DNA of 64,000 nucleotides from an uncultured Winogradskyella sp. (GTDB lineage Bacteria; Bacteroidota; Bacteroidia; Flavobacteriales; Flavobacteriaceae). Shown one piece after another: positions 43,965 through 54,395 of the stretch (position 1 is its first letter; every line of letters begins with the position of its first letter). Location: contig NZ_CANMCZ010000006.1 in assembly GCF_947496485.1 (NCBI RefSeq), forward strand, positions 1-64,000. Reading direction: 5' to 3'. The notes under the pieces were generated by a model. That model saw only the letters and a list, made by a program, of their open reading frames with translations, was not told the DNA's origin and made no database searches. The position numbers and the translations under genes are program-made.

Positions 43965-45263
43965 TTAAGGTCTTCCATTAACAGTTTTAGACTTTTCCTT
44001 TTCTTTTTGCTTTTTGATATTTTTTCTAATTTTCTCAATAGCGGTTTCTATAGACTTATCTGGTTCAATTAAATTATATTCACCCCAAAAATTTGGATCT
44101 GAAAACCCAGAAATAGCATCTGTTATTATAACAGTTGGTCTCAGTTTATCTTTATTCTTAATTCGAATATCATTAGTATTAATTTCCCAATCAGTTACAG
44201 CCATTTCACTTGATAGAGTATATACTTTATTAAATATTTCTCTTTTTTTATTCACTTTGAACTTTAAGCTTAAGTTAGAATAACTGTAATACCATTTGTT
44301 TCCTTTAGCTTTATAATCTACTTTGTAAAGTGCCTCTAGAGGATATACTACCACATCACTAGGTTTCTTTTTAACTAATAAGTTTTTAGATTTTTTCATA
44401 TTGCTAACGTCTAGTGCATAATTAGCACTAACTAATGCCAACGTTTGAACGTCTACAAACAACTTCCCGTTGTAATTAGCACTTAAGCTATTATTCTTGG
44501 ATGAGAAATTAACAACATAAACGTTTCTGTTATTTATAGTAGAAGGTTCATCGAAAGAAAAATAATAACTAGGAATTGTTTCTTCTGTAAAAATATATTC
44601 AGGATACTTCATCACATCCAAATATATAGTAGAAAACGGACCACCTTGCAGTTTTACAGAAACCGTATCTAAACGTCTATAATCTGTACTTTTCCTAGCT
44701 TTACTTAGCTGTATAGCGTCACGTTGTTCTGATGCATTAGGTTGCTTTAAAATATTTACAACAGCCTCAGTTAAGGAAACATTTCTATTACGGCGCTTAA
44801 TAGTTTCTCTGTAGAAAGCAGTCATATAAACTGACTCTTTATCCTTATTTCTATTCTTTTCCTCAAATATTCTTCTTACTAAATGCTCTGCATTTTTATA
44901 GGCAGAAACACTCACAGGAGATAATTGTGTTACAGCTTTATAAAGCTTTATTTTGTTATCTGTTCTAGACAGTTCAGATAAAGGTATAACACGTGTATTA
45001 TAACCCAATGTTGACACCATAACTTTTGAATCTAGATATTTATTTAGCACCTTCAGTGTAAATTCTCCTTCGGAGTTTGTAATGGTGCCAATATTAGTTT
45101 CATTTATATTGAGACTTACTGCCTCTAATGCTTTATTAGAACTACCGTTAATTACTTTTCCACTAAACTCAGTAAAATCTACCTGAGCATGTAATGAAAA
45201 CGCAACGAAAAACATGGCAAAGCATGTGCTGGCATAAAATTTTAAAAAGTGATATTTTTTCAT
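43965..45263 (-). CDS. Secreted carboxypeptidase-regulatory-domain protein
   Basis: 432 residues; the start at 45263 (MKKYHFLKFYASTCF) gives a signal peptide ending SLHAQ, and an alternative ATG four codons upstream (45275) exists. Residues about 30-110 form the carboxypeptidase regulatory-like beta-sandwich (FSGKVINGSSNKALEAVSLN, SEGEFTLKVLNK, MVSTLGYNTRVIPLSELS). The rest is an unnamed beta-rich region common in Bacteroidota (AFYRETIKRRNRNVSLTEAV, YYFSFDEPSTINNRNVYVVN). It ends in a Lys/Glu helix (IRKNIKKQKEKEKSK). Envelope location is inferred; function unknown. Confidence 0.8.
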   Translation of the reverse strand: MKKYHFLKFYASTCFAMFFVAFSLHAQVDFTEFSGKVINGSSNKALEAVSLNINETNIGTITNSEGEFTLKVLNKYLDSKVMVSTLGYNTRVIPLSELSRTDNKIKLYKAVTQLSPVSVSAYKNAEHLVRRIFEEKNRNKDKESVYMTAFYRETIKRRNRNVSLTEAVVNILKQPNASEQRDAIQLSKARKSTDYRRLDTVSVKLQGGPFSTIYLDVMKYPEYIFTEETIPSYYFSFDEPSTINNRNVYVVNFSSKNNSLSANYNGKLFVDVQTLALVSANYALDVSNMKKSKNLLVKKKPSDVVVYPLEALYKVDYKAKGNKWYYSYSNLSLKFKVNKKREIFNKVYTLSSEMAVTDWEINTNDIRIKNKDKLRPTVIITDAISGFSDPNFWGEYNLIEPDKSIETAIEKIRKNIKKQKEKEKSKTVNGRP

Positions 45264-45364
45264 AACAATTCTCATTTATTAAACAATTAAATTAGTCTAT
45301 ACTAAGATACGATAAAAGCATCAAGTTCTTCGTTTACAAAATGTTAAACTGTAAACAATAATTA

Positions 45365-46423
45365 TTATTCACTCTTTTTTTGTTTTCTGAATGCAGAAGG
45401 TGTTTGATTTGAAAACTTTGTAAATGCCTTATAGAATGTCACCTTATTATTAAAACCACTTTCTAATGCAATGGCTTCAATCTTAAAATTACTGTACGCT
45501 GAGTCATGTAAATATTTTTTAGCAATTTCTACACGATGTTTATTAAGATAATCGTTAAAACTCTCAGATACATATTCTGAAAATGTTTGAGAGACATGAT
45601 GCGGTTTTTCATCCAAAATCTTACCTAGTTTCGAAATGCTTAAGCCGCTATCTAAAAACAATAAATCCTCAGTAAATGCAGTTTCGATTTTAGATGTAAT
45701 ACGTTGCATGTCCTTTACTGAGAGGTTAGAACCAAAGTATTTTTTTCGTATTTGTTTTAAAAAATCTGGATTTTTAAAAAGTAGATAACCAACACCAAAA
45801 ATTAAAAGTGTGAGAATTAGATAGTACGACGCAAAATCCCTCCAGTTATTTGCAAAATGCGTTAAATAAGAAATTAATATTGTAGAACAAACATATGCTA
45901 ACACCATAAATAGTGAATAATTTTGTTGCTTTTTTGTTAGCTCAAACCTTTTAAGATAAAGCAAAAATGAACATCCTATAGCATATATTACCATTTGAAA
46001 AACCAAAAAGTAATTCCATAGCATTGTCCTATTGATAAAGTTTTCATTTATATATTCTCCACGTAACTTCCCCTCCATTAATAACACATCGCCATAACCA
46101 ATCCAAAAAATTAGTATTGGAAGCAAGTGCAATGCATCTATAAATCGTAATTTTTGTTTATTCTGAATTAAACACTGCAAATGAACAAACAACAAAGGAC
46201 CAAAAAGAAAAGCAACTTCATAATAAAACCAGCTTCTAAACTCTGGATATAACAATGAAAGTGAGCCAGAGCCGTAAAGGAATAATAAAATATGAAAACC
46301 TACCAAAGCAATGAGCAAAGACAATGTAGTAATTCTAAGCGTACGCGCTTTAAAAAACACACCTCCAGCTACAAAAAAGGCAATAAAAACTTGAGTAAAT
46401 AATATGTAGCGAATAATTTCCAA
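45365..46423 (-). CDS. Membrane-anchored AraC-family transcriptional regulator
   Basis: 352 residues with the same architecture as 18546-19670. About seven membrane segments (FVAGGVFFKARTLRI, LIALVGFHILLFLYG, LLLFVHLQ-type region) are followed by a C-terminal AraC DNA-binding domain (LSISKLGKILDEKPHHVSQT, FNDYLNKHRVEIAKKYL, IEAIALESGFNNKVTFYKAF, PSAFRKQ). It stands alone between two reverse-strand genes, with 101 bp to the downstream one. No target is evident. Confidence 0.88.
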   Translation of the reverse strand: MEIIRYILFTQVFIAFFVAGGVFFKARTLRITTLSLLIALVGFHILLFLYGSGSLSLLYPEFRSWFYYEVAFLFGPLLFVHLQCLIQNKQKLRFIDALHLLPILIFWIGYGDVLLMEGKLRGEYINENFINRTMLWNYFLVFQMVIYAIGCSFLLYLKRFELTKKQQNYSLFMVLAYVCSTILISYLTHFANNWRDFASYYLILTLLIFGVGYLLFKNPDFLKQIRKKYFGSNLSVKDMQRITSKIETAFTEDLLFLDSGLSISKLGKILDEKPHHVSQTFSEYVSESFNDYLNKHRVEIAKKYLHDSAYSNFKIEAIALESGFNNKVTFYKAFTKFSNQTPSAFRKQKKSE

Positions 46424-46479
46424 TGTGTCCTATTTGAGTTAACACAATGTAATATTAAATTTTGGAGTTGACAAGAAGT

Positions 46480-48267
46480 CTACATACGCTCAGGCACGTC
46501 TATCCCTAAAACACCAAATGCATTTTTAATGATTTGACTAACGGATTTAGACAATGCAACTCTAAAATCTCTTTCCACATCAGTATCTGCTCCAAGAATA
46601 GAAACATTTTGATAAAATGAATTGAAATCTTTCACCAAATCATAAGTGTAATTGGCAATCAATGCAGGACTATGTTGCTCTGCTGCATTTTGTATCACTT
46701 CAGGAAACAGCTCCAGTTGCTTTATTAGTTGTTTTTCTTTTTCGTGTAAGACAATCTGGTTGTTAAGCGAATTCGAAGCTTTATCTAATTTAGAATCAGC
46801 CTTTCTTAAAATAGACTGAATTCTAGCATAAGTATATTGAATAAATGGCCCTGTATTCCCTTGAAAATCTATTGATTCTTTAGGATCGAATAGAATTCGT
46901 TTTTTCGGATCTACTTTTAAGATATAATATTTCAAAGCTCCTAAGCCAATAGTTTTATAAAGTGTTTTCTTTTCGTCTTCTGAGTAGTCTTCGAGTTTAC
47001 CTAATTCGTTAGAAATCTCTTCTGCAGTATCTGCCATTTCTCGGATTAAGTCATCAGCATCTACAACAGTTCCTTCTCTACTCTTCATTTTCCCACTTGG
47101 TAAATCTACCATACCATAACTTAAATGAAATAGATGTTTTGCCCAATCGAAACCGAGTTTCTTTAATATTAAGAACAACACCTTAAAATGATAATCTTGT
47201 TCGTTACCAACAGTGTAAACCATTCCGCCAACATCTGGATAATCCTTAATACGCTGAATAGCTGTACCAATATCTTGGGTCATGTACACGGCTGTACCAT
47301 CACTACGCAATACTATTTTTTCATCTAATCCATCTTCGGTTAAATCGCACCAAACCGAACCATCGTCTTTCTTAAAGAAAACTCCTGTTTTAAGTCCTTC
47401 CGCAATGAATTCTTTTCCTAACAAATAGGTTTGGCTTTCGTAATAATATTTGTCAAAGTCAACACCAATATTTTTATAAGTTTCTTCAAAACCTTCATAT
47501 ACCCAAGCGTTCATTTTTTCCCAAAGAGCAACGACGTCTTCATCACCGGCTTCCCATTTAATAAGCATTTCTTGGGCAGCAAGCAAAATTGGCGCACTCT
47601 TTTTAGCTTCTTCTTCAGATTTACCTTGAGTTACTAATTCTGAAATTTCAGCTTTGTAAGCTTGGTCAAACTTTACATAATAATTACCAACCAGCTTATC
47701 ACCTTTTAATCCAGTGGATATCGGTGTTTCACCATTTCCAAATCGTTCCCAAGCTAACATACTCTTACAAATATGAATGCCTCGATCATTAATGATTTGG
47801 GTTTTGTAAACCTTCTTACCTGAGGCTTTTAAAATTTCAGCTACACTATAACCTAAGAGCACATTTCTCACATGTCCTAAATGCAAAGGTTTGTTGGTAT
47901 TTGGTGAAGAGTATTCTACCATAATGGCTTTATCATCCTTTGGTTCAGCAAAACCATAATTTTGATTACCATTTATACTTTTAAAAAAGTTAATGTAATA
48001 CGAATCATCAATTTCAATATTTAAAAAGCCTTTAACAACGTTGAACCCTTTAACTAAATCTACATTATCCTGCAGATACTGTCCAACTTGCTCGCCAATT
48101 ACAGCTGGATTTCCTTTTACCACACGTAACATTGGGAATACCACAACCGTAATATCTCCAGCAAACTCTTTTCGAGTGGCTTGAAACTCTACCGATTCTA
48201 ATTCTGATTGAAACAAAGCTTTTATGGCTGCTTTTACGTGTAATTCTAAAGTCTCTTGAAGATTCAT
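46480..48267 (-). CDS. argS: Arginyl-tRNA synthetase
   Basis: 595 residues charging tRNA-Arg. The N-terminal Arg-tRNA synthetase extension (LHVKAAIKALFQSELESVEF) precedes the HIGH motif SSPNTNKPLHLGHVRNVLLG. INDRGIHICKS and a KMSKS-region equivalent (MKSREGTVVDADDLI) follow. The C-terminal DALR anticodon-binding domain includes QYTYARIQSILRKA and ends with FGVLGIDVPERM. A TATCTTTG box at 48308-48301 (reverse) precedes the start by 33 bp. Confidence 0.97.
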   Translation of the reverse strand: MNLQETLELHVKAAIKALFQSELESVEFQATRKEFAGDITVVVFPMLRVVKGNPAVIGEQVGQYLQDNVDLVKGFNVVKGFLNIEIDDSYYINFFKSINGNQNYGFAEPKDDKAIMVEYSSPNTNKPLHLGHVRNVLLGYSVAEILKASGKKVYKTQIINDRGIHICKSMLAWERFGNGETPISTGLKGDKLVGNYYVKFDQAYKAEISELVTQGKSEEEAKKSAPILLAAQEMLIKWEAGDEDVVALWEKMNAWVYEGFEETYKNIGVDFDKYYYESQTYLLGKEFIAEGLKTGVFFKKDDGSVWCDLTEDGLDEKIVLRSDGTAVYMTQDIGTAIQRIKDYPDVGGMVYTVGNEQDYHFKVLFLILKKLGFDWAKHLFHLSYGMVDLPSGKMKSREGTVVDADDLIREMADTAEEISNELGKLEDYSEDEKKTLYKTIGLGALKYYILKVDPKKRILFDPKESIDFQGNTGPFIQYTYARIQSILRKADSKLDKASNSLNNQIVLHEKEKQLIKQLELFPEVIQNAAEQHSPALIANYTYDLVKDFNSFYQNVSILGADTDVERDFRVALSKSVSQIIKNAFGVLGIDVPERM

Positions 48268-48784
48268 TCCTTGCTTCTGTTTAGGTATTTAAAACGCTTG
48301 CAAAGATAGAAGTTTTATTAAGATTTTATACATCTAAGTTTCTTAACTAGATAAGACTGAAATATGACTAAATTCGAATAAGAATTATCGGTTTAACTCT
48401 ACTATTAAAAATTGAAAATTAAACAGAAACCCAACACTCAGATCATGTTAAATAACTATATATCAACATTTTAAATAAACCATGCATTTCATCGATGATT
48501 GTGTAGTTTTTCTATGATTTATGCCGTTAATCGATAGAGCATTTTTTTTCTGAATTTCGTCTGTCACTTCGTCTAATTTATTGGTAGTAAATCCTAAATA
48601 TTAGTATATTCGAGCACTAAGTGGCACTTTTGGAAGGCTATTAATCAATGTCCCAAACATTAATGAGGCTTAATTATAAAACATTAACCCAGTTGTTATT
48701 GTTTAGTGTTGACTTACTTTTGGCATCCCTCTATAAAAGTTTTACACACCAAAACATCGCAATTCGTTTTAACGCTATCAAAGC
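48268..48784. other. 517-bp intergenic region between divergent genes
   Basis: No convincing small gene, tRNA or riboswitch is visible. At its left edge is the argS -7 box (48301-48308). At its right is a promoter for the histidine kinase (48692-48722). The middle is AT-rich, has an ATCGAT pair near 48490-48540 and an ATTAAT inverted pair around 48640-48665, too weak to call. Confidence 0.6.
48692..48722 (+). promoter_or_regulatory. Promoter of the TPR histidine kinase
   Basis: GTTG (48692-48695), one mismatch from TTTG, is followed after exactly 19 bp by TACTTTTG (48715-48722), an exact TAnnTTTG. Predicted leader about 55 nt. Confidence 0.65.
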
Positions 48785-50833
48785 ATGAGGCAGTTACTGA
48801 CATTAGCTGCTAGTATTTTGTCCTTATTTATTTTTTCACAAAACGAAAAGATAGATGAGCTAAAGGTGCAGTTAGCGTATCAAAAACAAGACTCTACTAA
48901 GGTGGATATGTCGTTAATGCTCATTAGCGAACTATATGCCATAGAAGATTATAATATAGCACTACTCTATGTTAATGAAACCTCAAAACTTTCTGAAGAA
49001 ATAAATTATACTAAAGGACTTGCAGAAAGCAACTATTATAGAGCTTTAATATATGCAAATCGCAACGATTATTTTAACGCCATAGATAATTATAACAAAT
49101 CTAAATCGTATTATTCTCAGATTAGAGATACTCTTGGAGTAGCTAGAGTGAGTAATAGCATTGGTCTCTTAGAGATTAAGCGTGGAAATTATGGAGTTGG
49201 TCTTCAAAACTCGTTATCTGCAATTGATATTTTTGAGAAACAAGATTTAAAAGAGGAATTAAGTACAGCTTATAACAATCTTGCTGAAGCTTATTTCAAA
49301 ACCAATCAAAATGATAAAGCGATAGATTTTAATCTCAAAGCACTCGAAGTTCGCGAAAAAATTAATGATAAAGCTGGTATTATAACTTCTACTAAAAATA
49401 TAGCGGAATTGTATTCCATACTCAAGGAGCACCGTAAATCTATTGAATATTACGAAAAGGTATTAGACCTTTTAAATCCTGAAACTGATAAAGATTTACG
49501 AGGTGAAATTCTTCCTAAGCTAGGTAGTGAGTACTTGCGTTTTAAAGAATATGATAAAGCGTCAGAATATTTGGTAGAAGGTTTAAAATATAATAGAAAA
49601 CAAGGTAATAGTGAAGGCATTTTAAGAGCCTTGAATGCCATTGGAAATTTAAATCTTCAGAAAAAGAAAGTAAAACTAGCTGCACAACAATTAGATGAAG
49701 CCTATAAAATTGCTCAAAAAATTGATAATAAAACCGAGCTTTTAGAGAATTATAAACTTCATGTAGCATTAGATTCTACTCGTGGCTATTTTGAAAATGC
49801 ATTCTTCTGGAAAAATAAATATCATAGTTTAAAAGATTCACTTACTCTGGTCGATCAACCTGTTTTCCCAACAGATATAGATCCACTGGATTTAAAAATG
49901 AATAATCCTATTGAAGAGAATATTAATAACTTCGAAAATAAAACCTCAAAAACCACCTGGCTTAATAATCCTTGGGTATTATATGGAACTATTGCAGCAC
50001 TAGCAGTTTTATTATCACTTTTGATATTTAGTCTCTTAAAAACTAAATCTCACAAGGACGAACTAATAAAGCAAAAAGATATGCTGGCCAAAGAACAGAA
50101 AAGAAGTGAAGCTATTTTAGAACAAACTCATCATTTAGAAGAAGTTAACCAAGTAAAGGATAAATTATTCTCTATTGTTTCTCACGATTTAAAAGATTCT
50201 ATTTCATCAATAAAAGCATTTTTAGACTTATTGAAAGAAGATAGTATTTCTAAAGATGAATTTTACGAATTGATCCCAGAATTAAGTGAAAATGCCAATA
50301 ACGCATCTTCGCTTTTATTTAATTTATTAAACTGGTCTAAATCGCAAATGCAAAATTTAGAACCAAAACCAGAGCTGTTTAATATTCAGGACGTATTTCA
50401 TAATAAAATAGCATTAGTTGAGCAAAAAGTTGAAGACAAACGAATTGTGCTTATTGATGAGTCTCAGCACGATTTAATCTACGCAGATAAAAGCATGGTA
50501 GAAATTGTTATTCAAAATTTAATTACTAATGCTGTTAAATTTAGTAGAACTGGAGATGTGATTACAGTATCCAACCAGGATGTAAATGGTAAAGCACTCA
50601 TATGTGTGGAAGATACTGGAGTAGGTATTTCTAAAGAAAATATAGACAAACTCTTTAATGCCAACAAAAACTTTACTACTGTTGGTACTAAGAACGAAAA
50701 AGGTACAGGTTTGGGCTTAACTATTGCCAAAGATTTAGTTGAACTAAATAATGGTAGAATTTGGGTAGAAAGCACTCAAAATGTAGGCAGCAAATTCTTT
50801 GTTGAACTTCCAAAAACTACACCAAAGGCTTAG
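48785..50833 (+). CDS. TPR-domain sensor histidine kinase
   Basis: 682 residues with a signal peptide (ends FIFSQ). About nine tetratricopeptide-like helical hairpins (residues 25-340) form a periplasmic sensor. One membrane segment follows (WVLYGTIAALAVLLSLLIFS), then a coiled coil and a cytosolic kinase core: H-box SIVSHDLKDSISSIKAF, N-box NLITNAVKFS, G1 DTGVGIS and G2 GTGLGLTIAKDL. No receiver domain and no adjacent response regulator, so it is an orphan kinase whose partner lies elsewhere. The promoter at 48692-48722 indicates independent transcription. Confidence 0.93.
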   Translation: MRQLLTLAASILSLFIFSQNEKIDELKVQLAYQKQDSTKVDMSLMLISELYAIEDYNIALLYVNETSKLSEEINYTKGLAESNYYRALIYANRNDYFNAIDNYNKSKSYYSQIRDTLGVARVSNSIGLLEIKRGNYGVGLQNSLSAIDIFEKQDLKEELSTAYNNLAEAYFKTNQNDKAIDFNLKALEVREKINDKAGIITSTKNIAELYSILKEHRKSIEYYEKVLDLLNPETDKDLRGEILPKLGSEYLRFKEYDKASEYLVEGLKYNRKQGNSEGILRALNAIGNLNLQKKKVKLAAQQLDEAYKIAQKIDNKTELLENYKLHVALDSTRGYFENAFFWKNKYHSLKDSLTLVDQPVFPTDIDPLDLKMNNPIEENINNFENKTSKTTWLNNPWVLYGTIAALAVLLSLLIFSLLKTKSHKDELIKQKDMLAKEQKRSEAILEQTHHLEEVNQVKDKLFSIVSHDLKDSISSIKAFLDLLKEDSISKDEFYELIPELSENANNASSLLFNLLNWSKSQMQNLEPKPELFNIQDVFHNKIALVEQKVEDKRIVLIDESQHDLIYADKSMVEIVIQNLITNAVKFSRTGDVITVSNQDVNGKALICVEDTGVGISKENIDKLFNANKNFTTVGTKNEKGTGLGLTIAKDLVELNNGRIWVESTQNVGSKFFVELPKTTPKA

Positions 50834-50871
50834 TAAATATTGTCTATATTTAGATTCTAAAATATAGAATC

Positions 50872-51498
50872 ATGAAAAACTTATTTCCAATTTTAATTGT
50901 ACTTTTTTCTATTTACGGTTGTAAGAACGAAACAAAAGCAGAAGCCAAAGAAGATGCTGAACTCAAGGAATTATTCGCTTTAATGCAAGGCTCATTTAAT
51001 TCTGAAATACAAGCACAAGTTGATTCTTCATATTATAATATATCTCTTCACATGTATCCTATATGGGAAGAAAAAGGAAATTTTCTATATGTAGAACAAG
51101 CAATGAATAGCAGGCAAAGTAAACCTTATCGTCAACGAATCTATGAAGTGACTAGGCAATCAGATACTACATTTAGCTCTGCTGTCTATAAGCTGGATGT
51201 AGATTCATTATGGATAGGTAAATGGAAAACACCTAAAGCTTTTGATTCTATCTCATTAAAAGATATTGCCTTAAAAGAAGGTTGTGAAGTTATCCTTAAA
51301 CGTATTTCGTCAAATCATTTTATGGGGAAAACTGGAGATGACACTTGCTCAAGCACAATGAATGGAGCATCCTTTGCTCGAAGTGAAGTTGAAATCTTAG
51401 AAGATAAGATTATTTCTTGGGATCGTGGTTTTGATGCTAATGGTGAATACGTTTGGGGAGCTGAGAAAAGTGGTTATATTTTTAATAAACTAGACTAA
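50872..51498 (+). CDS. CpcT/CpeT-like lipoprotein
   Basis: 208 residues with lipobox IYGC (Cys17). The body matches CpcT/CpeT, a family first known as phycobilin lyases of cyanobacteria: LFALMQGSFNSEIQA, GNFLYVEQAMNS, KPYRQRIYEV, GCEVILKRISSNHFMGKTG. A phycobiliprotein role is excluded here because no phycobilisome genes are expected in this organism. Members in Bacteroidota have no known function. Its final 4 bp overlap the end of the convergent ctlX gene. Confidence 0.85.
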   Translation: MKNLFPILIVLFSIYGCKNETKAEAKEDAELKELFALMQGSFNSEIQAQVDSSYYNISLHMYPIWEEKGNFLYVEQAMNSRQSKPYRQRIYEVTRQSDTTFSSAVYKLDVDSLWIGKWKTPKAFDSISLKDIALKEGCEVILKRISSNHFMGKTGDDTCSSTMNGASFARSEVEILEDKIISWDRGFDANGEYVWGAEKSGYIFNKLD

Positions 51499-52427
51499 AC
51501 TTTAGGTAAAAATACCTCCGCCATCATACAACGTGCACTTCCGCCTCCACAAGTTTCAATAGTCTCCAACGAACTAGATAGTATAGGGCAATATTTTTCT
51601 ATACTTTTTACTTGGTTAGGAGTTAAACTGTTATGAGCGGCTTCGCTCATCACCAAGTAACGTTTATCGTTATGACCCCTTAGCTGTAGCATATTACCTG
51701 CAAATTGATGCATTTGTGTTTCGGTAATAGAAATGATCTCTTTACCATCTTGCTTTAAATGCTTTACCACATTTTTGCGTTCTTTTTTATCATCGATAGC
51801 ATCTAAACAAATTACAGCAAAGTTCTCAGCCAAACACATCATTACATTAGTATGGTATATAGCTAAACGCTTCTCTTCAACAGTTTGATATGCTGTAAAG
51901 ATCACTGGAGTATACTCAAAGTCTTCACAAAATTCTATAAATAAATCCTCGTCGGCTCTTGGAGATAATGCACAATAAGCTTTCCTATTTGCACGATCTA
52001 AAACTATACTTCCTGTACCCTCTAAAAAAATCCCTTCGTGCTCGGCAGAGGTATAATCGATAATGTTTTCAATTTTAAAGCCCTCCTCTTCTAACCTAAT
52101 AAATACTTCATCTCGTCGCTCTCGTCTCCTGTTCTCAGCAAACATTGGATATTTTGCCACATCACCGTTGCTATGAAAACTCACCCAGTTATTAGGAAAA
52201 ATAGAATCTGGAGTGTCCATTAATTTATCATCATTTTCTACAATCACATTAATACCAACAGCTCTTAGTTTTTCAACAAAAGCATCAAATTCCTTCTGCG
52301 CTTTTTCATTAATTTCAGTGTTTTTTAAACTTAAATCTTCCTGAAAATAATTGTTTACAGCCGTTTGTTCATTCATCCTAAAATTTACAGGACGAATCAT
52401 TAAAATAGTATTTGTGGTTTGTTGCAT
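51495..52427 (-). CDS. ctlX: Citrulline-utilisation hydrolase CtlX (arginine-deiminase superfamily)
   Basis: 310 residues of the amidinotransferase/arginine deiminase fold. FRMNEQTAVNNYF, DSIFPNNWVSFH, ENRRRERRDEVF, the Glu-containing EGTGSIVLDRANRKAYCAL, the catalytic His in IYHTNVMMCL and the nucleophile Cys in GGGSARCMMAEVFLP (Cys300) are all present. The name comes from the citrulline-degrading enzyme of Francisella. Other deiminase activities (e.g. on methylarginine) remain possible. A TAATTTTG box at 52457-52450 (reverse) precedes the start by 22 bp. Confidence 0.88.
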   Translation of the reverse strand: MQQTTNTILMIRPVNFRMNEQTAVNNYFQEDLSLKNTEINEKAQKEFDAFVEKLRAVGINVIVENDDKLMDTPDSIFPNNWVSFHSNGDVAKYPMFAENRRRERRDEVFIRLEEEGFKIENIIDYTSAEHEGIFLEGTGSIVLDRANRKAYCALSPRADEDLFIEFCEDFEYTPVIFTAYQTVEEKRLAIYHTNVMMCLAENFAVICLDAIDDKKERKNVVKHLKQDGKEIISITETQMHQFAGNMLQLRGHNDKRYLVMSEAAHNSLTPNQVKSIEKYCPILSSSLETIETCGGGSARCMMAEVFLPKV

Positions 52428-52538
52428 TTCTAGAATTTTGAAGGTGATGCAAAATTAATCTTTTTTACGATTTGAAAATCACCTCAACCCGCTTTATTTA
52501 GTTAAAATCATTAAGTTTGAAGTACAATCTAGTACATC

Positions 52539-54290
52539 ATGAAAAAACTCTTAATTCTTTTTTTATTAATCACCTCATGTTCAGATAAAAACGAACAAAA
52601 AAATAAAGCTGAATCAAATACAGATTTTACAACTGTTTTTGAAAAAAGTAACGGACTGGAAACTGCGACTTACGATGAAACGATTAAATATTACAGCGAC
52701 TTAGGAGATAGTTATGATGAAATTTCAATTCAAGCCATTGGCGAAACCGATTCTGGAAAACCTTTGCATATCGTTACTTTAAATATGAATGGTTCTGAAG
52801 ACGATTTTGAAACTATTAGAAAAAATAACAGAATACTTCTGATAAATAATGGTATTCATCCTGGAGAATCTGATGGTATAGATGCTACCATGATGCTCTA
52901 CAGAGATATTGTACAGGGCAAAATTAAAGCTCCTAAAAGCACAGTTTTAGTAACAATTCCTATTTATAATGTAGGAGGAAGTCTAAACCGAAATTCTGGA
53001 ACACGAACCAACCAAAACGGACCAAAAGAATATGGCTTTAGAGGCAATGCTCGTAACTATGATCTCAACCGAGATTTTATAAAATCAGATACTAAAAATG
53101 CCAGAGCTTTTGCAGAAATTTTCCATTTAGTCCAACCAGATGTTTTTATAGATAACCATGTAAGTAATGGTGCCGATTACCAATATACATTAACGCATTT
53201 ATTTACACAGCACAACAAATTAGGTGGTCAACTAGGTAATTATATCCATACCGAAATGATGCCAAAATTAGAGCAAAAACTAGAAGCAAAATCTTGGGAT
53301 ATCACACCTTATGTAAATGTATTTAATCGTACACCAGAATCTGGGTTTAGACAGTTTATGGATTCACCGAGATATTCCACAGGTTACACCACATTGTTTA
53401 ATACGTTAGGAATGATGGTAGAAACACACATGCTAAAACCATACAAACAACGTGTAGAAGGCACATATGAGTTAATGAAAAGCATGATTGAAATTACCGA
53501 AGAACAAGGTGATAAAATCACACAGCTAAGAAAAGAACAAGCTAAAACATGGTCCGCCGGAAAAACATATCCTTTAGCTTGGACTATTGATACCACAAAA
53601 TCCTCTACCTTAAAATTTAAAGGTTACGAAGGTAATATGATACCAAGTGAATTGACAGGAGCGCAACGTTTAAAATATGATAGAACAAAACCGTTTACTA
53701 AAGATGTGACTTACCAAAACTATTTTAAAGCCAAAGACTCAGTTACTATACCAAAAGCATATGTAATACCTCAAGGCTGGCATAATGTGATGGATTTATT
53801 AAAGTTGAATAATGTAGAGTTTACCCAATTTAAAAAAGATACCATATTTAAAGTGGATTCATATAAAATTGAAGACTATGAAACGCGCAGAAATGCTTAT
53901 GAAGGCCATTATGCTCATTATAACACTAAAGTAAAAACCATTGAGCAAAAATTAACTTTTAGAAAAGGTGATTATTTGATTTCAACAGATCAAAAAGCGA
54001 TGCGTTATTTATTGGAAACTCTAGAGCCAACTGCACCAGATTCGTTTTTTAACTGGAACTTTTTTGACACCATCTTACAACAAAAAGAAGGCTTCTCTCC
54101 TTATGTTTGGGAGGATAGAGCTCAACTACTTTTAAAAGCAAATCCAAAACTACAAATAGAATATAATATCAAAGTAAGCTACGACGAAGAGTTTGCTAAC
54201 AATTGGTTTGCTCAACTCGACTGGATTCATAAAAAGAGTAAAAACTACGAAAAAGCTCATTTGCAGTATCCTGTGTATCGCCTAAAGTAA
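52539..54290 (+). CDS. M14-family zinc carboxypeptidase lipoprotein
   Basis: 583 residues with lipobox LITSC (Cys14), so it is anchored outside the cytosol. The M14 zinc site is GIHPGESDG (His107, Glu110) and FIDNHVSNGADY (His207). The substrate-binding NARNYDLNRDF precedes the second His, and a candidate catalytic Glu is in MMVETHMLK. A ~250-residue C-terminal extension has no domain that I can name. Inferred role: removing C-terminal residues from peptides in the envelope or outside. Single-gene unit divergent from ctlX. Confidence 0.9.
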   Translation: MKKLLILFLLITSCSDKNEQKNKAESNTDFTTVFEKSNGLETATYDETIKYYSDLGDSYDEISIQAIGETDSGKPLHIVTLNMNGSEDDFETIRKNNRILLINNGIHPGESDGIDATMMLYRDIVQGKIKAPKSTVLVTIPIYNVGGSLNRNSGTRTNQNGPKEYGFRGNARNYDLNRDFIKSDTKNARAFAEIFHLVQPDVFIDNHVSNGADYQYTLTHLFTQHNKLGGQLGNYIHTEMMPKLEQKLEAKSWDITPYVNVFNRTPESGFRQFMDSPRYSTGYTTLFNTLGMMVETHMLKPYKQRVEGTYELMKSMIEITEEQGDKITQLRKEQAKTWSAGKTYPLAWTIDTTKSSTLKFKGYEGNMIPSELTGAQRLKYDRTKPFTKDVTYQNYFKAKDSVTIPKAYVIPQGWHNVMDLLKLNNVEFTQFKKDTIFKVDSYKIEDYETRRNAYEGHYAHYNTKVKTIEQKLTFRKGDYLISTDQKAMRYLLETLEPTAPDSFFNWNFFDTILQQKEGFSPYVWEDRAQLLLKANPKLQIEYNIKVSYDEEFANNWFAQLDWIHKKSKNYEKAHLQYPVYRLK

Positions 54291-54395
54291 GCTTGACTAT
54301 GTAAAAATTTTCAACTAACTTCATTAACGTCTGATATTAAGTCATTAAAACGGATTCATATCACTAAGTTAGCATTAATTTGGAGTAACAATACG

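Noticed and set aside
48268..48784. Small RNA or tRNA in the 517-bp gap
   Set aside because: No cloverleaf, T-loop GGTTCGA-type motif or strong terminator-ended unit was found.
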